A stretch of DNA of 64,000 nucleotides from Sanguibacter suaedae (GTDB lineage: Bacteria > Actinomycetota > Actinomycetes > Actinomycetales > Cellulomonadaceae): positions 175,496-239,495 of the forward strand of contig NZ_JAEINH010000006.1 of assembly GCF_016342785.1 (NCBI RefSeq). Reading direction: 5' to 3'. Below the pieces are notes generated by a model. The model was given only the letters and a program-made list of their open reading frames with translations, ran no database searches and was not told the origin of the DNA. Numbering within the stretch: the stretch's first letter is position 1; every line of letters begins with the position of its first letter. Both the position numbers and the translations under genes were made by a program. Below, in pieces: positions 27,045 to 36,491 of the stretch.

Positions 27045-27811
27045 TGTCGGCGACGGACCTCGTGACCGCAGAGCTGACGGTCACCGGGCGCATCAGGACG
27101 GCGTCCAACGCGACCTTCGTGGGCACCGTCGACGACGTGGTCGTCGTCTACAAGCCCATCGCCGGGGAGAAGCCGCTGTGGGACTTCCCCGACGGCACCC
27201 TGGCGCACCGGGAGGTGGCCGCCTCCCTGGTGTCGGAGGCTCTCGGCTGGAGCGTGGTGCCGCACACCTGGCTGCGAGACGGTCCCCTGGGCGAAGGGAT
27301 GGTCCAGCTCTGGAAGGAGCAGGACCCAGACCAGAGCGCCGTCGACCTCGTCGTGGCGGACCAGGTTCCGGCGGTGGGCTGGAGGCGCGTCCTCGAGGGG
27401 CGCGACGAGAACGGGCGGGCGGTCGCCCTCGTCCACGAGGACACGCCCGCCCTCAGGCGCATGGCCGTGTTCGACGTGCTCGTGAACAACGCCGACCGCA
27501 AGGGCGACCACGTCCTGTCCATGGCGGACGGCCACCGGCACGGCGTGGACCACGGCCTCACCTTCCACCGGGACCACAAGCTGCGCACGGTCCTCTGGGG
27601 ATGGCTGGGTGACACCCTCACCGCCGATGAGCTCGACGGCATCGACCGCGTCAGCGAAGGACTCGACGGCGACCTGGGACGAGACCTCGCGGACCTGCTC
27701 ACCGCCGAGGAGATCACGTCGCTCGCTGATCGCTGCTCGAGCTTGCGCGCGGCGGGGCAGTTCCCCGCGCCCGCAGGTGAAATGTCAGCTGTTCCCTGGC
27801 CACTCTTCTGA
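27044..27811 (+). CDS. SCO1664 family protein, kinase-like
   Basis: A 255-residue member of the SCO1664 family. It shows a phosphatidylinositol 3/4-kinase-like layout: VVVVYKPIAGEKPLWDFP could be the phosphate-binding loop with lysine, FDVLVNNADRKGDHVL the catalytic loop, and HGVDHGLTFH the metal-binding segment. I infer a kinase of unknown substrate, paired here with a phosphatase. The start at 27044 overlaps the DUF3090 stop. The C-terminal 80 residues are helical. Convergent with ychF. Confidence 0.75.
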   Translation: MSATDLVTAELTVTGRIRTASNATFVGTVDDVVVVYKPIAGEKPLWDFPDGTLAHREVAASLVSEALGWSVVPHTWLRDGPLGEGMVQLWKEQDPDQSAVDLVVADQVPAVGWRRVLEGRDENGRAVALVHEDTPALRRMAVFDVLVNNADRKGDHVLSMADGHRHGVDHGLTFHRDHKLRTVLWGWLGDTLTADELDGIDRVSEGLDGDLGRDLADLLTAEEITSLADRCSSLRAAGQFPAPAGEMSAVPWPLF

Positions 27812-27851
27812 AGGAAGTCGCGGCCACGGGCAGGGGCGTGTGACGTCGGGC

Positions 27852-28937
27852 CTAGACGTTGAAGCGGAACTCCACGACGTCGCCGTCGCGCATGACGTAG
27901 TCCTTGCCCTCGATGCGGGCCTTGCCGGCGGAGCGGGCGGCGGCGACGGACCCGGCCTCGACGAGGTCGTCGAAGGAGATCACCTCGGCCTTGATGAAGC
28001 CGCGCTCGAAGTCGGTGTGGATGACGCCGGCGGCCTGCGGGGCCGTCCACCCCTTGTGGATCGTCCAGGCGCGGGCCTCCTTGGGGCCGGCCGTGAGGTA
28101 CGTCTGGAGACCGAGGGTCTCGAAACCGACGCGGGCGAGCTTGTCGAGACCCGCCTCGTCCTGCCCGGTCTCGGCGAGCATCTCGGCGGCCTCGTCGGGC
28201 TCGAGCTCGACGAGCTCGGACTCGAACTTCGCGTCGAGGAAGATCGCGTGCGCCGGGGCCACGAGCTCGCGCAGACGTGTCTGGAACGACTCGTCGGCGA
28301 GCCCGGCGTCGTCGGTGTTGAAGACGTAGATGAACGGCTTGGCCGTCATGAGCTGCAACGACGCGAGCAGATCGAGGTCCAGACCGGCCTTCGCGGCACC
28401 GGAGAAGAGCGTGGTCCCCTCCTCGAGGAGGGCCTGCGCGCCCTGGGCGGCGGCGAGGAGGGCGGGGTCACCCTTCTTGATCTTCACCTCCTTCTCGAGG
28501 CGCGGCACCGTCTTCTCGAGGGTCTGGAGGTCTGCGAGGACCAGCTCGGTGTTGATGGTCTCGATGTCGTCCTCGGGCGAGACCTTCCCGTCGACGTGCA
28601 CCACGTCGGGGTCGGCGAACGCGCGGGTCACCTGGCAGATCGCGTCGGCCTCACGGATGTTCGCGAGGAACTTGTTGCCCAGCCCCTCCCCCTCGCTCGC
28701 ACCGCGCACGATGCCCGCGATGTCGACGAAGGACACCGTTGCGGGCAGGATCCTCTCGGACCCGAACACCTCCGCGAGGGTCGTCAGACGCGGGTCCGGG
28801 AGCGGGACGACGCCGACGTTCGGCTCGATCGTCGCGAACGGGTAGTTCGCCGCGAGGACCTGCGCACGGGTGAGGGCGTTGAAGAGGGTCGACTTGCCGA
28901 CGTTGGGAAGACCGGCGATTCCGATAGTGAGAGCCAC
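27852..28937 (-). CDS. ychF: redox-regulated ATPase YchF
   Basis: YchF/OLA1 is a conserved P-loop protein that prefers ATP and acts in ribosome-linked and oxidative stress functions. The 361-residue protein has G1 GLPNVGKSTLFNAL (about 8-21), the FATIEPNVG switch region, DIAGIVRGASEGEGLGNKFL, a coiled-coil stretch, a nucleotide specificity motif changed from NKxD (FNTDDAG follows KPFIYV), and a C-terminal TGS domain ending MRDGDVVEFRFNV. The GTG at 28937 gives the standard terminus and lies eight bases after a TAGACT box, so it is probably leaderless; an upstream GTG would overlap that box. Confidence 0.93.
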   Translation of the reverse strand: MALTIGIAGLPNVGKSTLFNALTRAQVLAANYPFATIEPNVGVVPLPDPRLTTLAEVFGSERILPATVSFVDIAGIVRGASEGEGLGNKFLANIREADAICQVTRAFADPDVVHVDGKVSPEDDIETINTELVLADLQTLEKTVPRLEKEVKIKKGDPALLAAAQGAQALLEEGTTLFSGAAKAGLDLDLLASLQLMTAKPFIYVFNTDDAGLADESFQTRLRELVAPAHAIFLDAKFESELVELEPDEAAEMLAETGQDEAGLDKLARVGFETLGLQTYLTAGPKEARAWTIHKGWTAPQAAGVIHTDFERGFIKAEVISFDDLVEAGSVAAARSAGKARIEGKDYVMRDGDVVEFRFNV

Positions 28938-28945
28938 GGGACGAC

Positions 28946-28951
28946 AGTCTA
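28946..28951 (-). promoter_or_regulatory. -10 box for a leaderless ychF transcript
   Basis: TAGACT on the minus strand ends eight bases before the GTG start. Confidence 0.5.
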
Positions 28952-29009
28952 CGGGCACGCCTCGTGCGCAGGCCGCGCCGCCGGTGGCGCCCGACCTTTC
29001 ACCGACGTG

Positions 29010-30575
29010 CTACCGCGACGCGAGGACCTGCTGCAGCAGCTCGGGGCTGCGCGCGTCGTAGATCCTCGCACCCACGCGCAGGCCGACGACGGCCCAGAGG
29101 ATCCCGCTCGAGACGCCCGTCGCCAGCGTGGCCCAGCCCAGCGCGGCGGTCCCCGTGACGACGGCCCCGACCGCCAGCACCGTCGTCGGCAGGAGGAGCG
29201 CGCCGAGGACCAGCCACCCGCAGGTCTGCACCGCGAGGCTCGCTACCGCGGAGCCCTGCGGCGACGCGAAGGGTCCCTCCCCCGGCCGCGGCACGGGGTA
29301 CGGGAAGCGCGCCGAGACGACGCTCGACAGGCCCAGGGTGCTCAGGAGCACCGCGACCCCCGTACCCAGGACCGTCGGGAGGTCGGCCCACCGGTCCGTC
29401 CACCACACCGAACCCACCGCGAACACGAGCGTCACGGGGAGGCCCACCACGCCGGCCGCGAGCACCCTGCCCAGCCGGTCGTCGCGCCCGCTCACCCCGG
29501 TGACCACGTGCAACCAGAACGCCCCGTGGTCGTAGGCGACGTCCGCGGAGACGATCCACCCGAGGAGGAAGGCCGCGAGAGGCGCGAGGAACAGGAGCGC
29601 GGTCCCGTTCCCTGCGTCGAGGAACACGAGGAGGAACGGAAGGAGGGGCACCACGGCGAGGCTGGACGCGTACCGGGGGTCCCGGACCCAGTAGGTGAGG
29701 CACCGGGCCGCGACCGCCCCGACGACGGAACCGCGCACCGCCCCGAGGAACCCGAGCCCACGCACGCGCGCGCCACCCGTCCCGCCGCGCACGGGCGCCC
29801 CCACCTGGCGGTCGAGCGCCCGCGACCAGGTGAACACGAGGACGACGACCACCCCGACCGCCACGGCGAACCGGAGGGCGGCCATGCCGAGGTCGCCCTC
29901 CGCGACGTCACCCGGGACGGCCCACACAGCACCGAACGGCAACCAGGAGATGATCACCCCGAACTCGGTGAAGCTCAGCCGGTCCGCCTCGAGCTCCCGG
30001 GACGCCCAGCCCAGCGCCGGGACCACGACGAACACCGGCAGGAACACCACCACGCCCGCGACCTCGCGGAACCGTCGCGACGTGCGCAGCGGCGCGAGGA
30101 CCGTCGTGGACGCACGGGAACCGACGACGCAGGTGGCGACCGCGACGAGCGCGCACACCACGGACGCGGCGACGGCGGCGGGCGACCGCGCCCACACGAC
30201 GGCCGTCCCCAGGACGCCGAGGAGCGTCACGATCCCCGGGATGCCGAGCACCCCGGCGAGCGCGAGCCCCAGGAGGAGGTCCTTGCGGGGTATGGCGTAG
30301 GGCGCGAGCTTGTGCGGGTCGAGGCTGCCGTCGACCCCGAACGCGACGAGCGGCAGGAACCACCAGGCGAGCACGAGGAGGCTGCCGCCGAGGACGAGGA
30401 CCGTGGTGGCGAGCTCCGCGTCCCGGCGCCCGAGGTAGGCGAGGCCGCTGAGGACCCCGACGAAGACCGACGACGCGTAGAGCGCGCCCAGCACGAGGCC
30501 GATCACCTGCCAGGTGCTGCGGCGCAGCCCGTTGCCGAGCATGGTGAGCCGCAACCTCAGGAGGTGTGCAACCAC
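29010..30575 (-). CDS. ABC exporter membrane subunit
   Basis: A 521-residue polytopic membrane protein with about 12 hydrophobic segments, Val/Leu/Ala-rich, and no solute-binding features. It is the membrane part of an ABC exporter with the ATPase just upstream. Its GTG start lies inside the end of the ATPase gene (19-base overlap) and has a GGAAGG site. The open frame upstream covers the opposite strand of other genes and is not coding. It resembles ABC-2 type drug or lipid exporters found in pairs in actinobacteria; the substrate is unknown. Confidence 0.78.
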   Translation of the reverse strand: MVAHLLRLRLTMLGNGLRRSTWQVIGLVLGALYASSVFVGVLSGLAYLGRRDAELATTVLVLGGSLLVLAWWFLPLVAFGVDGSLDPHKLAPYAIPRKDLLLGLALAGVLGIPGIVTLLGVLGTAVVWARSPAAVAASVVCALVAVATCVVGSRASTTVLAPLRTSRRFREVAGVVVFLPVFVVVPALGWASRELEADRLSFTEFGVIISWLPFGAVWAVPGDVAEGDLGMAALRFAVAVGVVVVLVFTWSRALDRQVGAPVRGGTGGARVRGLGFLGAVRGSVVGAVAARCLTYWVRDPRYASSLAVVPLLPFLLVFLDAGNGTALLFLAPLAAFLLGWIVSADVAYDHGAFWLHVVTGVSGRDDRLGRVLAAGVVGLPVTLVFAVGSVWWTDRWADLPTVLGTGVAVLLSTLGLSSVVSARFPYPVPRPGEGPFASPQGSAVASLAVQTCGWLVLGALLLPTTVLAVGAVVTGTAALGWATLATGVSSGILWAVVGLRVGARIYDARSPELLQQVLASR

Positions 30576-31318
30576 GAGAGCCCTTCCGACCGGTGCGGGG
30601 ACCCGACGAGCTCGACGAACCGCTCCTCGAGGGTGCGGCCGGCACGGACGTCGTCCACCGTCCCGGCGGCGAGGACCCGTCCGGCGGCGACGACGGCCAC
30701 GTGGTCGCACATGCGCTCGACGAGATCCATGACGTGGGAGGACACGATGACGGTCCCACCGGTGCGGACGTACTCGGCGAGGATCTGCCGGATGTGGGAG
30801 GACGACACCGGGTCGACGGCCTCGAAGGGCTCGTCGAGCACGAGGAGGCGGGGCGCATGGATGAGCGCGGCCGCGAGGGTGACCTTCTTGGTCATCCCGG
30901 CCGAGTAGTCGACGACGAGGGTGTCGGCGGCGCCCGCGAGGTCGAGGACGGCGAGGAGGTCCACCGTGCGCCGGGCGACGGTGGCGCGGTCCATCCCGCG
31001 CAGCAGACCGGCGTACGTCACGAGCTGGGCGCCGGTGAGGCGGTCGAAGACGCCCATGCCGTCGGGCAGGACGCCCATGGTGCGCTTCGCCTCGAGGGGC
31101 TGCGCCCAGACGTCGACGCCGCAGACGCTCGCGGAGCCCGCGTCGGGCCGGAGCAGGCCGGTGGCCATGGACAGCATGGTCGTCTTGCCCGCCCCGTTGG
31201 GCCCGACGATGCCGTAGAAGGACCCCGCAGGGACGTCGAGCGAGATGCCGGCCACCGCGACCGTGTCCCCGAACCGCTTGGCGAGGCCCCTGAGCGCGAG
31301 TGCAGGCACGGGGATCAT
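30557..31318 (-). CDS. ABC exporter ATP-binding protein
   Basis: A 253-residue ATPase with Walker A GPNGAGKTT (about 37-45), the Q-loop region MGVLPDG, a signature in which YSAGMTKKV stands for LSGGQ, and Walker B LLVLDEPFEAVD. It matches the ABC-2 exporter class and should drive the adjacent membrane subunit. The start ATG at 31318 lies seven bases after a TACCGT box, consistent with leaderless translation. Divergent from rmuC. Confidence 0.85.
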   Translation of the reverse strand: MIPVPALALRGLAKRFGDTVAVAGISLDVPAGSFYGIVGPNGAGKTTMLSMATGLLRPDAGSASVCGVDVWAQPLEAKRTMGVLPDGMGVFDRLTGAQLVTYAGLLRGMDRATVARRTVDLLAVLDLAGAADTLVVDYSAGMTKKVTLAAALIHAPRLLVLDEPFEAVDPVSSSHIRQILAEYVRTGGTVIVSSHVMDLVERMCDHVAVVAAGRVLAAGTVDDVRAGRTLEERFVELVGSPHRSEGLSWLHTS

Positions 31319-31325
31319 GCGGCCA

Positions 31326-31331
31326 ACGGTA
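31326..31331 (-). promoter_or_regulatory. -10 box for a leaderless ABC exporter transcript
   Basis: TACCGT on the minus strand, seven bases before the ATG at 31318. Confidence 0.45.
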
Positions 31332-31386
31332 GCCGGTCGCGGCCGCCGGTCGGGATGTGTCGGTGGGGTGCGGCAGGCTCTCCCCC

Positions 31387-32721
31387 ATGACGATAGTGGT
31401 GTGGTGCCTGGTGACAGCGGTGGTCGGTGCCCTCGTGGGGTACCTGGTGGCGACGACACGGGCAGGTGCTGCCGTCCGCGAGGCCGAGCGCGCGGCGGTG
31501 CGAGCGGACGCCGAGCTCCAGGCGGAGCGCCGCTCCGCAACGGCGCGGCTCAGGGCCCTCGAGGAGGACTCCGACCGGTTGTCCGACCAGTTCCGGGCGC
31601 TCGCCGCGGACGCGTTGGCAGCGAACAACGAGCAGTTCCTGGGCCTCGCCGAGCAGCGGCTGCGGTCCACGCAGGTGGCCGGGCAGGCCGACATGGCGAA
31701 ACGTGCCGAAGCCGTGCAGTCCATGGTGGAGCCCCTCACCCGGACCCTCGCGGACGTGCGCCAGCAGATGCTCCTCGCGGAGGAGGCCCGGGTGGCGAGC
31801 GTCGCCGCCCTCGGGGAGCAGGTGCGGGGCATGCGCGAGACGTCGGAGCACCTGCGCAGCGAGACGGGCACCCTCGTCACGGCACTGAGGTCGTCCGACG
31901 TGCGCGGCACCTGGGGCGAGATGCAGCTGCGTCGCGTCGTGGAGGCCGCGGGGATGCTCAACCGGGTGGACTTCACCGAGCAGAACCACGTGCGCACCGA
32001 CGACGGTGCGCTGCGTCCCGACATGGTCGTCCACCTCGCCGGCGGCAAGCACGTGGTCGTCGACGCGAAGGTCGCGTTCGTCGGGTACCTGGACGCGCAG
32101 CAGGCCACGGACCCGGCCGTGCGGGCGGACCGCCTCGCCGCCCACGCCCGGCACGTGCGCAAGCACGTCGACGACCTCGGTGCGAAGCGCTACTGGGACC
32201 AGTTCGCCCCCGCGCCCGAGTTCGTCGTGATGTTCCTGCCCGCCGAGCCGTTCCTCGGCGCCGCCCTGGACCAGGACCCGTCGCTCCTCGAGCACGCGTT
32301 CGCGAAGAACGTCGTCATCGTCACCCCGATGACGCTCATGGCGCTGCTGCGCACCGTCGCCTACGCGTGGCGGCAGGACGCCCTCGCGGAGAACGCGCAG
32401 CGGGTCCTCACCATCGGCAAGGAGCTCCACGGGAGGCTCGCCACGATGGGCACGCACCTCAACAAGCTGGGCAGGCAGATCCAGGGAGCCGCGGACGCCT
32501 ACAACAAGACCATCGGATCGCTCGAGACCCGGGTGCTCGTGAGCGCACGTCGCTTCTCCGAGCTCGACATCGTCGACGACGCGCTCGACGGCCCGACGCC
32601 CGTGGACCCGCAGCTGAGCATGCTCAGCGCACCGGAGCTCATCGCGTCGGCGGACGACCGGATCGTCGACCTCGACCTCGACCTCGACCTCGGGGCCGTG
32701 AGCGACTCCCGACGTCACTGA
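31387..32721 (+). CDS. rmuC: DNA recombination protein RmuC
   Basis: RmuC limits inversion at short inverted repeats and has a nuclease-like core. The 444-residue protein has an N-terminal membrane segment (TIVVWCLVTAVVGALVGYLV), a coiled coil (about 35-150), then the RmuC domain with RGTWGEMQLRRVVEAAGM, VVDAKVAFVGYL and EFVVMFLPAEPFLGAAL. The C-terminal tail carries a short Asp-Leu repeat. ATG at 31387 places the membrane segment right at the start. Convergent with ispH across a hairpin. Confidence 0.9.
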   Translation: MTIVVWCLVTAVVGALVGYLVATTRAGAAVREAERAAVRADAELQAERRSATARLRALEEDSDRLSDQFRALAADALAANNEQFLGLAEQRLRSTQVAGQADMAKRAEAVQSMVEPLTRTLADVRQQMLLAEEARVASVAALGEQVRGMRETSEHLRSETGTLVTALRSSDVRGTWGEMQLRRVVEAAGMLNRVDFTEQNHVRTDDGALRPDMVVHLAGGKHVVVDAKVAFVGYLDAQQATDPAVRADRLAAHARHVRKHVDDLGAKRYWDQFAPAPEFVVMFLPAEPFLGAALDQDPSLLEHAFAKNVVIVTPMTLMALLRTVAYAWRQDALAENAQRVLTIGKELHGRLATMGTHLNKLGRQIQGAADAYNKTIGSLETRVLVSARRFSELDIVDDALDGPTPVDPQLSMLSAPELIASADDRIVDLDLDLDLGAVSDSRRH

Positions 32722-32745
32722 CGTCGGCACCGGACCCCACCGACG

Positions 32746-32766
32746 AGCTCGCCTTCCTGGCGAGCT
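32746..32766. terminator. bidirectional hairpin between rmuC and ispH
   Basis: AGCTCGCC (32746-32753) pairs perfectly with GGCGAGCT (32759-32766) around five bases, in the 57-base gap between two convergent genes. Confidence 0.55.
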
Positions 32767-32778
32767 GCGGGGGTGGCG

Positions 32779-33846
32779 TCAGCCGACGACCTCGACGGGG
32801 AGCGCCCGCCGTGCGCCGCGCGGCGGGCGCGGGACCTCGACGCCGGCCTTCTTCATGTCGGAGCGCAGCTCGCGCGGCAGCGAGAACATGAGGTCCTCCG
32901 TCGCGGTCCGCACCTCCTCGACCGTGCCGTACCCGCGCGCGGCGAGGAACGCGAGGACCTCGTCCACGAGGATCTCCGGGACGGAGGCACCCGACGTAAC
33001 GCCGACGCTCGTGACACCGTCCAGCCACGCCTCGTCGATCTCCTTCGCGTAGTCGACGAGGTAGGAGGCGCCGGCACCGGAGTTCAGCGCGACCTCGACG
33101 AGCCGCACCGAGTTCGAGGAGTTCTTGGACCCGACGACGAGCACGAGGTCGCACGACGGGGCGAGCTTCTTCACGGCCACCTGACGGTTCTGCGTCGCAT
33201 AGCAGATGTCGTCGCTGGGCGGGTCCTGCAGCGTCGGGAAACGCTCGCGAAGGCGACGCACCGTCTCCATGGTCTCGTCGACGGACAGGGTGGTCTGCGA
33301 GATCCACACGACCTTGTCCGGGTCGCGCACCGTGACCTTGTCGACCTCGTCCGGGGAGTTCACCACCTGGATGTGGTCCGGCGCCTCGCCGGCCGTGCCC
33401 TCGACCTCCTCGTGACCGTCGTGCCCGATGAGGAGGATGTCGTAGTCGTCGTCCGCGAAGCGCACGGCCTCCTTGTGGACCTTCGTCACCAGGGGGCACG
33501 TCGCGTCGATGGTCTTCAGCGAGCGGGCCTCGGCGGCAGCGACGACGGCGGGCGAGACACCGTGCGCGGAGAACACGACGCGCGCGCCCTCGGGGACCTC
33601 GTCCGTCTCGTCGACGAAGATCGCGCCGCGGTCGCTCAGCGTCTCCACGACGTACTTGTTGTGGACGATCTCCTTGCGCACGTACACCGGCGCACCGTGG
33701 AGGTCGAGCGCCTTCTCGACCGCGATCACCGCACGGTCCACGCCGGCGCAGTACCCCCGGGGGGCGGCGAGGAGCACCCGCTTGACCGGTGTCTCGGAGG
33801 CTTCCTGGCGGGCGGTGCGGGCGGGAGCAGCAGGGGTGGACGTCAC
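32779..33846 (-). CDS. ispH: 4-hydroxy-3-methylbut-2-enyl diphosphate reductase
   Basis: IspH is the last enzyme of the MEP isoprenoid pathway and makes IPP and DMAPP with a 4Fe-4S cluster. The 355-residue protein has the three cluster cysteines in [20 protein letters not shown] and [11 protein letters not shown], the catalytic Glu region of the family, and [10 protein letters not shown]. The first 20 residues are a variable leader. The GTG start is seven bases after TAGACT, so transcription probably begins at the start codon. It is divergent from xseA. Confidence 0.94.
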   Translation of the reverse strand: MTSTPAAPARTARQEASETPVKRVLLAAPRGYCAGVDRAVIAVEKALDLHGAPVYVRKEIVHNKYVVETLSDRGAIFVDETDEVPEGARVVFSAHGVSPAVVAAAEARSLKTIDATCPLVTKVHKEAVRFADDDYDILLIGHDGHEEVEGTAGEAPDHIQVVNSPDEVDKVTVRDPDKVVWISQTTLSVDETMETVRRLRERFPTLQDPPSDDICYATQNRQVAVKKLAPSCDLVLVVGSKNSSNSVRLVEVALNSGAGASYLVDYAKEIDEAWLDGVTSVGVTSGASVPEILVDEVLAFLAARGYGTVEEVRTATEDLMFSLPRELRSDMKKAGVEVPRPPRGARRALPVEVVG

Positions 33847-33852
33847 GCATCC

Positions 33853-33858
33853 AGTCTA
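33853..33858 (-). promoter_or_regulatory. -10 box for a leaderless ispH transcript
   Basis: TAGACT on the minus strand with six bases between it and the GTG at 33846. No good -35 is visible. Confidence 0.5.
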
Positions 33859-33976
33859 GGTGACGGGCAGGCGGAGGCGACGGGTGTTCCCTCTCGGCGC
33901 ACAACACGTCCACACCACTCCCACGCCCGTGCGCCCGATGCCGTCGTTGTCGGAGGGATGGGGCAGGCTGGGGTGC

Positions 33977-35233
33977 GTGGACACCCCTGACGAGGCCGGA
34001 CAGAACCGGCCGCGCCCCCAGCTCGCGGCGCGGGCCGCCGAGACGACGGCCGAGAACCCGTGGCCGGTGCGGCTGCTCTCGCAGAAGATCAGCGAGTACG
34101 TGGACCGCATGGCTCCGTTGTGGGTCGAGGGGCAGGTGGTGCAGCTCAACCGCCGGCCCGGGGCCGGGATGGCGTTCCTCACGCTCCGGGACACGGACGC
34201 AGACACGTCACTGCCGGTGTCCGTGTACGCGAAGGTCCTCGAGACGGTCGCCACGCCGCTCACGGAAGGCTCCCACGTGGTGGTCCACGCCAAGCCGACC
34301 TTCTGGACCAAGCGGGGCTCCTTCCAGCTCCAGGCCGACCAGCTGCGTCCCGTGGGCATCGGTGAGCTCCTCGCCCGCATCGAGCACCTGAGGCGCGTCC
34401 TCGCCGCCGAGGGGCTCTTCGACCTCGACCGCAAGGTCCCCCTCCCCTTCCTGCCCGCCGTCGTCGGCCTGGTCTGCGGCCGCGAGTCCAAGGCGGAGCA
34501 CGACGTCGTCGTCAACGCCCGGGCGCGCTGGCCCCAGGTCCGCTTCGAGATCCGCGAGGTCGCCGTCCAGGGATCGTCCGCGGTCGCCCAGGTGGGCGCC
34601 GCCATCCGTGAGCTCGACGCCGACCCCTCCGTCGAGGTCATCGTCGTCGCGCGCGGCGGCGGAGCCGTCGAGGACCTCCTGCCGTTCAGCAACGAGACGC
34701 TCGTGCGGACCGCGGCCGCGTGCCGCACCCCGCTCGTGAGCGCCATCGGGCACGAGACGGACGCCCCGCTGCTCGACCTCGTCGCCGACTACCGGGCGTC
34801 CACCCCGACGGACGCCGCCAAGCGGATCGTGCCCGACGTCTCCGAGGAACGCGCCCGCGTGGTCCAGGCCCGCCAGCGCATGCGCGGCGCCGTGCGGCAC
34901 CGCGTGGACCGCGAGCAGGCCGGCCTCGACGGCATCCGGTCCCGCCCCGTCCTCGCCGCACCCCGCACCATGGTCGACGCCCACGAGCGCGCCGTGACCG
35001 GGCTGCGCGACTCCGCGCGCGACCGCCTCGAACGCCTCCTCCTCGTCGCTGCGGCCCACGTCGACCGCAGCGCCGCCCAGGTCCGCGCCCTGTCCCCCGC
35101 GGCCACCCTCGACCGCGGGTACGCCGTCGTGCAACGTCCCGACGGTGCTGTCGTCCGGGCGCCGGAGGACGTCGCCACGGGTGACGAGCTGCGCATCCGC
35201 CTCGCGCGCGGCGAGATCCGCGCCACCACCTGA
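33977..35233 (+). CDS. xseA: exodeoxyribonuclease VII large subunit
   Basis: XseA with XseB degrades single-stranded DNA. The 418-residue protein has an N-terminal OB fold ([20 protein letters not shown]), the catalytic domain ([56 protein letters not shown]), and a helical C-terminus that binds XseB. GTG at 33977 is chosen to give the usual short leader; an ATG at 33938 is an alternative that adds 13 residues. It precedes xseB by 61 bases. Confidence 0.9.
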   Translation: MDTPDEAGQNRPRPQLAARAAETTAENPWPVRLLSQKISEYVDRMAPLWVEGQVVQLNRRPGAGMAFLTLRDTDADTSLPVSVYAKVLETVATPLTEGSHVVVHAKPTFWTKRGSFQLQADQLRPVGIGELLARIEHLRRVLAAEGLFDLDRKVPLPFLPAVVGLVCGRESKAEHDVVVNARARWPQVRFEIREVAVQGSSAVAQVGAAIRELDADPSVEVIVVARGGGAVEDLLPFSNETLVRTAAACRTPLVSAIGHETDAPLLDLVADYRASTPTDAAKRIVPDVSEERARVVQARQRMRGAVRHRVDREQAGLDGIRSRPVLAAPRTMVDAHERAVTGLRDSARDRLERLLLVAAAHVDRSAAQVRALSPAATLDRGYAVVQRPDGAVVRAPEDVATGDELRIRLARGEIRATT

Positions 35234-35294
35234 CCCACCACCGGCGCCACGCCCGGCTCCGCCACCCGACCCCGGAAGTTGGTTTACTGATCCC

Positions 35295-35543
35295 ATGCCG
35301 TCCGCAGAACAGCCCGACCCCAGCACGCTCAGCTACGAGCAGGCGCGCGACGAGCTCGTCCAGGTCGTGACCCGCCTCGAGACGGGCGGCGAGCCCCTCG
35401 AGGCGTCGCTCGCCCTGTGGGAGCGTGGCGAGGCCCTGGCGGCGCGGTGCCAGCAGTGGCTCGACGGGGCGCGCGAGCGCCTCGCCACGGCCCGGGCCGA
35501 CACCACGGACAGCAACGGCCCGGCACCCCTCGACGACGAGTAG
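35295..35543 (+). CDS. xseB: exodeoxyribonuclease VII small subunit
   Basis: An 82-residue helical protein with [18 protein letters not shown] and [19 protein letters not shown], the XseB signature. It binds the XseA C-terminus. ATG at 35295 gives the normal length. It directly follows xseA and is followed after seven bases by the sugar kinase gene. Confidence 0.93.
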   Translation: MPSAEQPDPSTLSYEQARDELVQVVTRLETGGEPLEASLALWERGEALAARCQQWLDGARERLATARADTTDSNGPAPLDDE

Positions 35544-35550
35544 GACGCTC

Positions 35551-36489
35551 ATGACATCCCCTGGCACCTCCGCACCCGCACCCCGCGCGACCGTCGTCGG
35601 CGAGGCGCTCATCGACGTCGTCCACCGTGCCGACGGGCACGTCGAGGAGCACCCGGGCGGCAGCCCCGCCAACGTCGCACTGACCCTCGGGCGTCTCGGC
35701 CGGCCGGTGGACCTCCTCACGTGGATCGGCACCGACGCCCACGGCGACGCCGTCCGGTCCTGGCTCGCCGAGTCCGCGGTGGACCTCGCGCCAGGCAGCG
35801 ACGCCGCACCCTCGACGTCCGTGGCCACCGCGCACCTCGGTGCCGACGGCGCCGCGACCTACGAGTTCGACCTCACGTGGGACCTCGCACCGGAGGCCGC
35901 CGCGCGCCCCAGGACCCTCGTGGTGCACACCGGGTCGGTCGCCGCGGTCCTCGATCCGGGGGCTGCCGCGGTCCGCCGCGTGCTCGACGACGCCCGCGGC
36001 ACCGCAACCGTCACGTACGACCCGAACGTCCGCCCCACGCTCATGGGGAGCCCCGACGACGTCCGGGACCGCATCGAGGACCTCGTGGCCACGTCCGACG
36101 TGGTCAAGGTGAGCGACGAGGACCTCCTGTGGCTCTACCCCGGCGCCGACCTCGACGAGGTCGCGTCGCGCTGGCAGGCCACCGGCCCCGCACTCGTGGT
36201 GGTGACGCTCGGTGGGGACGGGGCGTTCGCCCGGACCCGCGGCGGTCGCGTCGACGTCGCCGCCCCGCGGGTCACCGTCGCCGACACGGTCGGTGCCGGC
36301 GACTCGTTCATGGGCGCCCTCGTGCACGGCCTGTGGGACGCGGACCTCCTCGGGGACGCACGTCGCCCGGCCCTCGCGTCGGTCCCCGTCGACACGCTCA
36401 CGACGATCCTGGACCGCTGTGTCCGCGTCGCCGCCATCACCGTGTCCCGTGCCGGCGCGAACCCGCCACGGCTCGCCGAGCTCGACTGA
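35551..36489 (+). CDS. PfkB family carbohydrate kinase, fructokinase-like
   Basis: A 312-residue sugar kinase of the ribokinase/PfkB family. Visible features are the N-terminal VVGEALIDVV and HPGGSPANVALTLGRLG, and the catalytic/anion-hole motif DTVGAGDSFMGALVHG with the base Asp. Fructose is the most likely substrate by resemblance, but this is not certain. It follows xseB closely and ends two bases from the ATPase gene of the sugar importer on the other strand, so the kinase might act on the imported sugar. Confidence 0.8.
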   Translation: MTSPGTSAPAPRATVVGEALIDVVHRADGHVEEHPGGSPANVALTLGRLGRPVDLLTWIGTDAHGDAVRSWLAESAVDLAPGSDAAPSTSVATAHLGADGAATYEFDLTWDLAPEAAARPRTLVVHTGSVAAVLDPGAAAVRRVLDDARGTATVTYDPNVRPTLMGSPDDVRDRIEDLVATSDVVKVSDEDLLWLYPGADLDEVASRWQATGPALVVVTLGGDGAFARTRGGRVDVAAPRVTVADTVGAGDSFMGALVHGLWDADLLGDARRPALASVPVDTLTTILDRCVRVAAITVSRAGANPPRLAELD

Positions 36490-36491
36490 CC

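Noticed and set aside
27852..30908. Plus-strand frame of over 1000 codons
   Set aside because: It is the reverse strand of ychF and the ABC exporter, and has low-complexity Arg/Pro/Glu content with no recognisable motif.
32667..32690. Short GACCTC-type repeat near the rmuC end
   Set aside because: It encodes a DLDLDLDL tail in frame, probably a harmless low-complexity C-terminus; too short for separate annotation.
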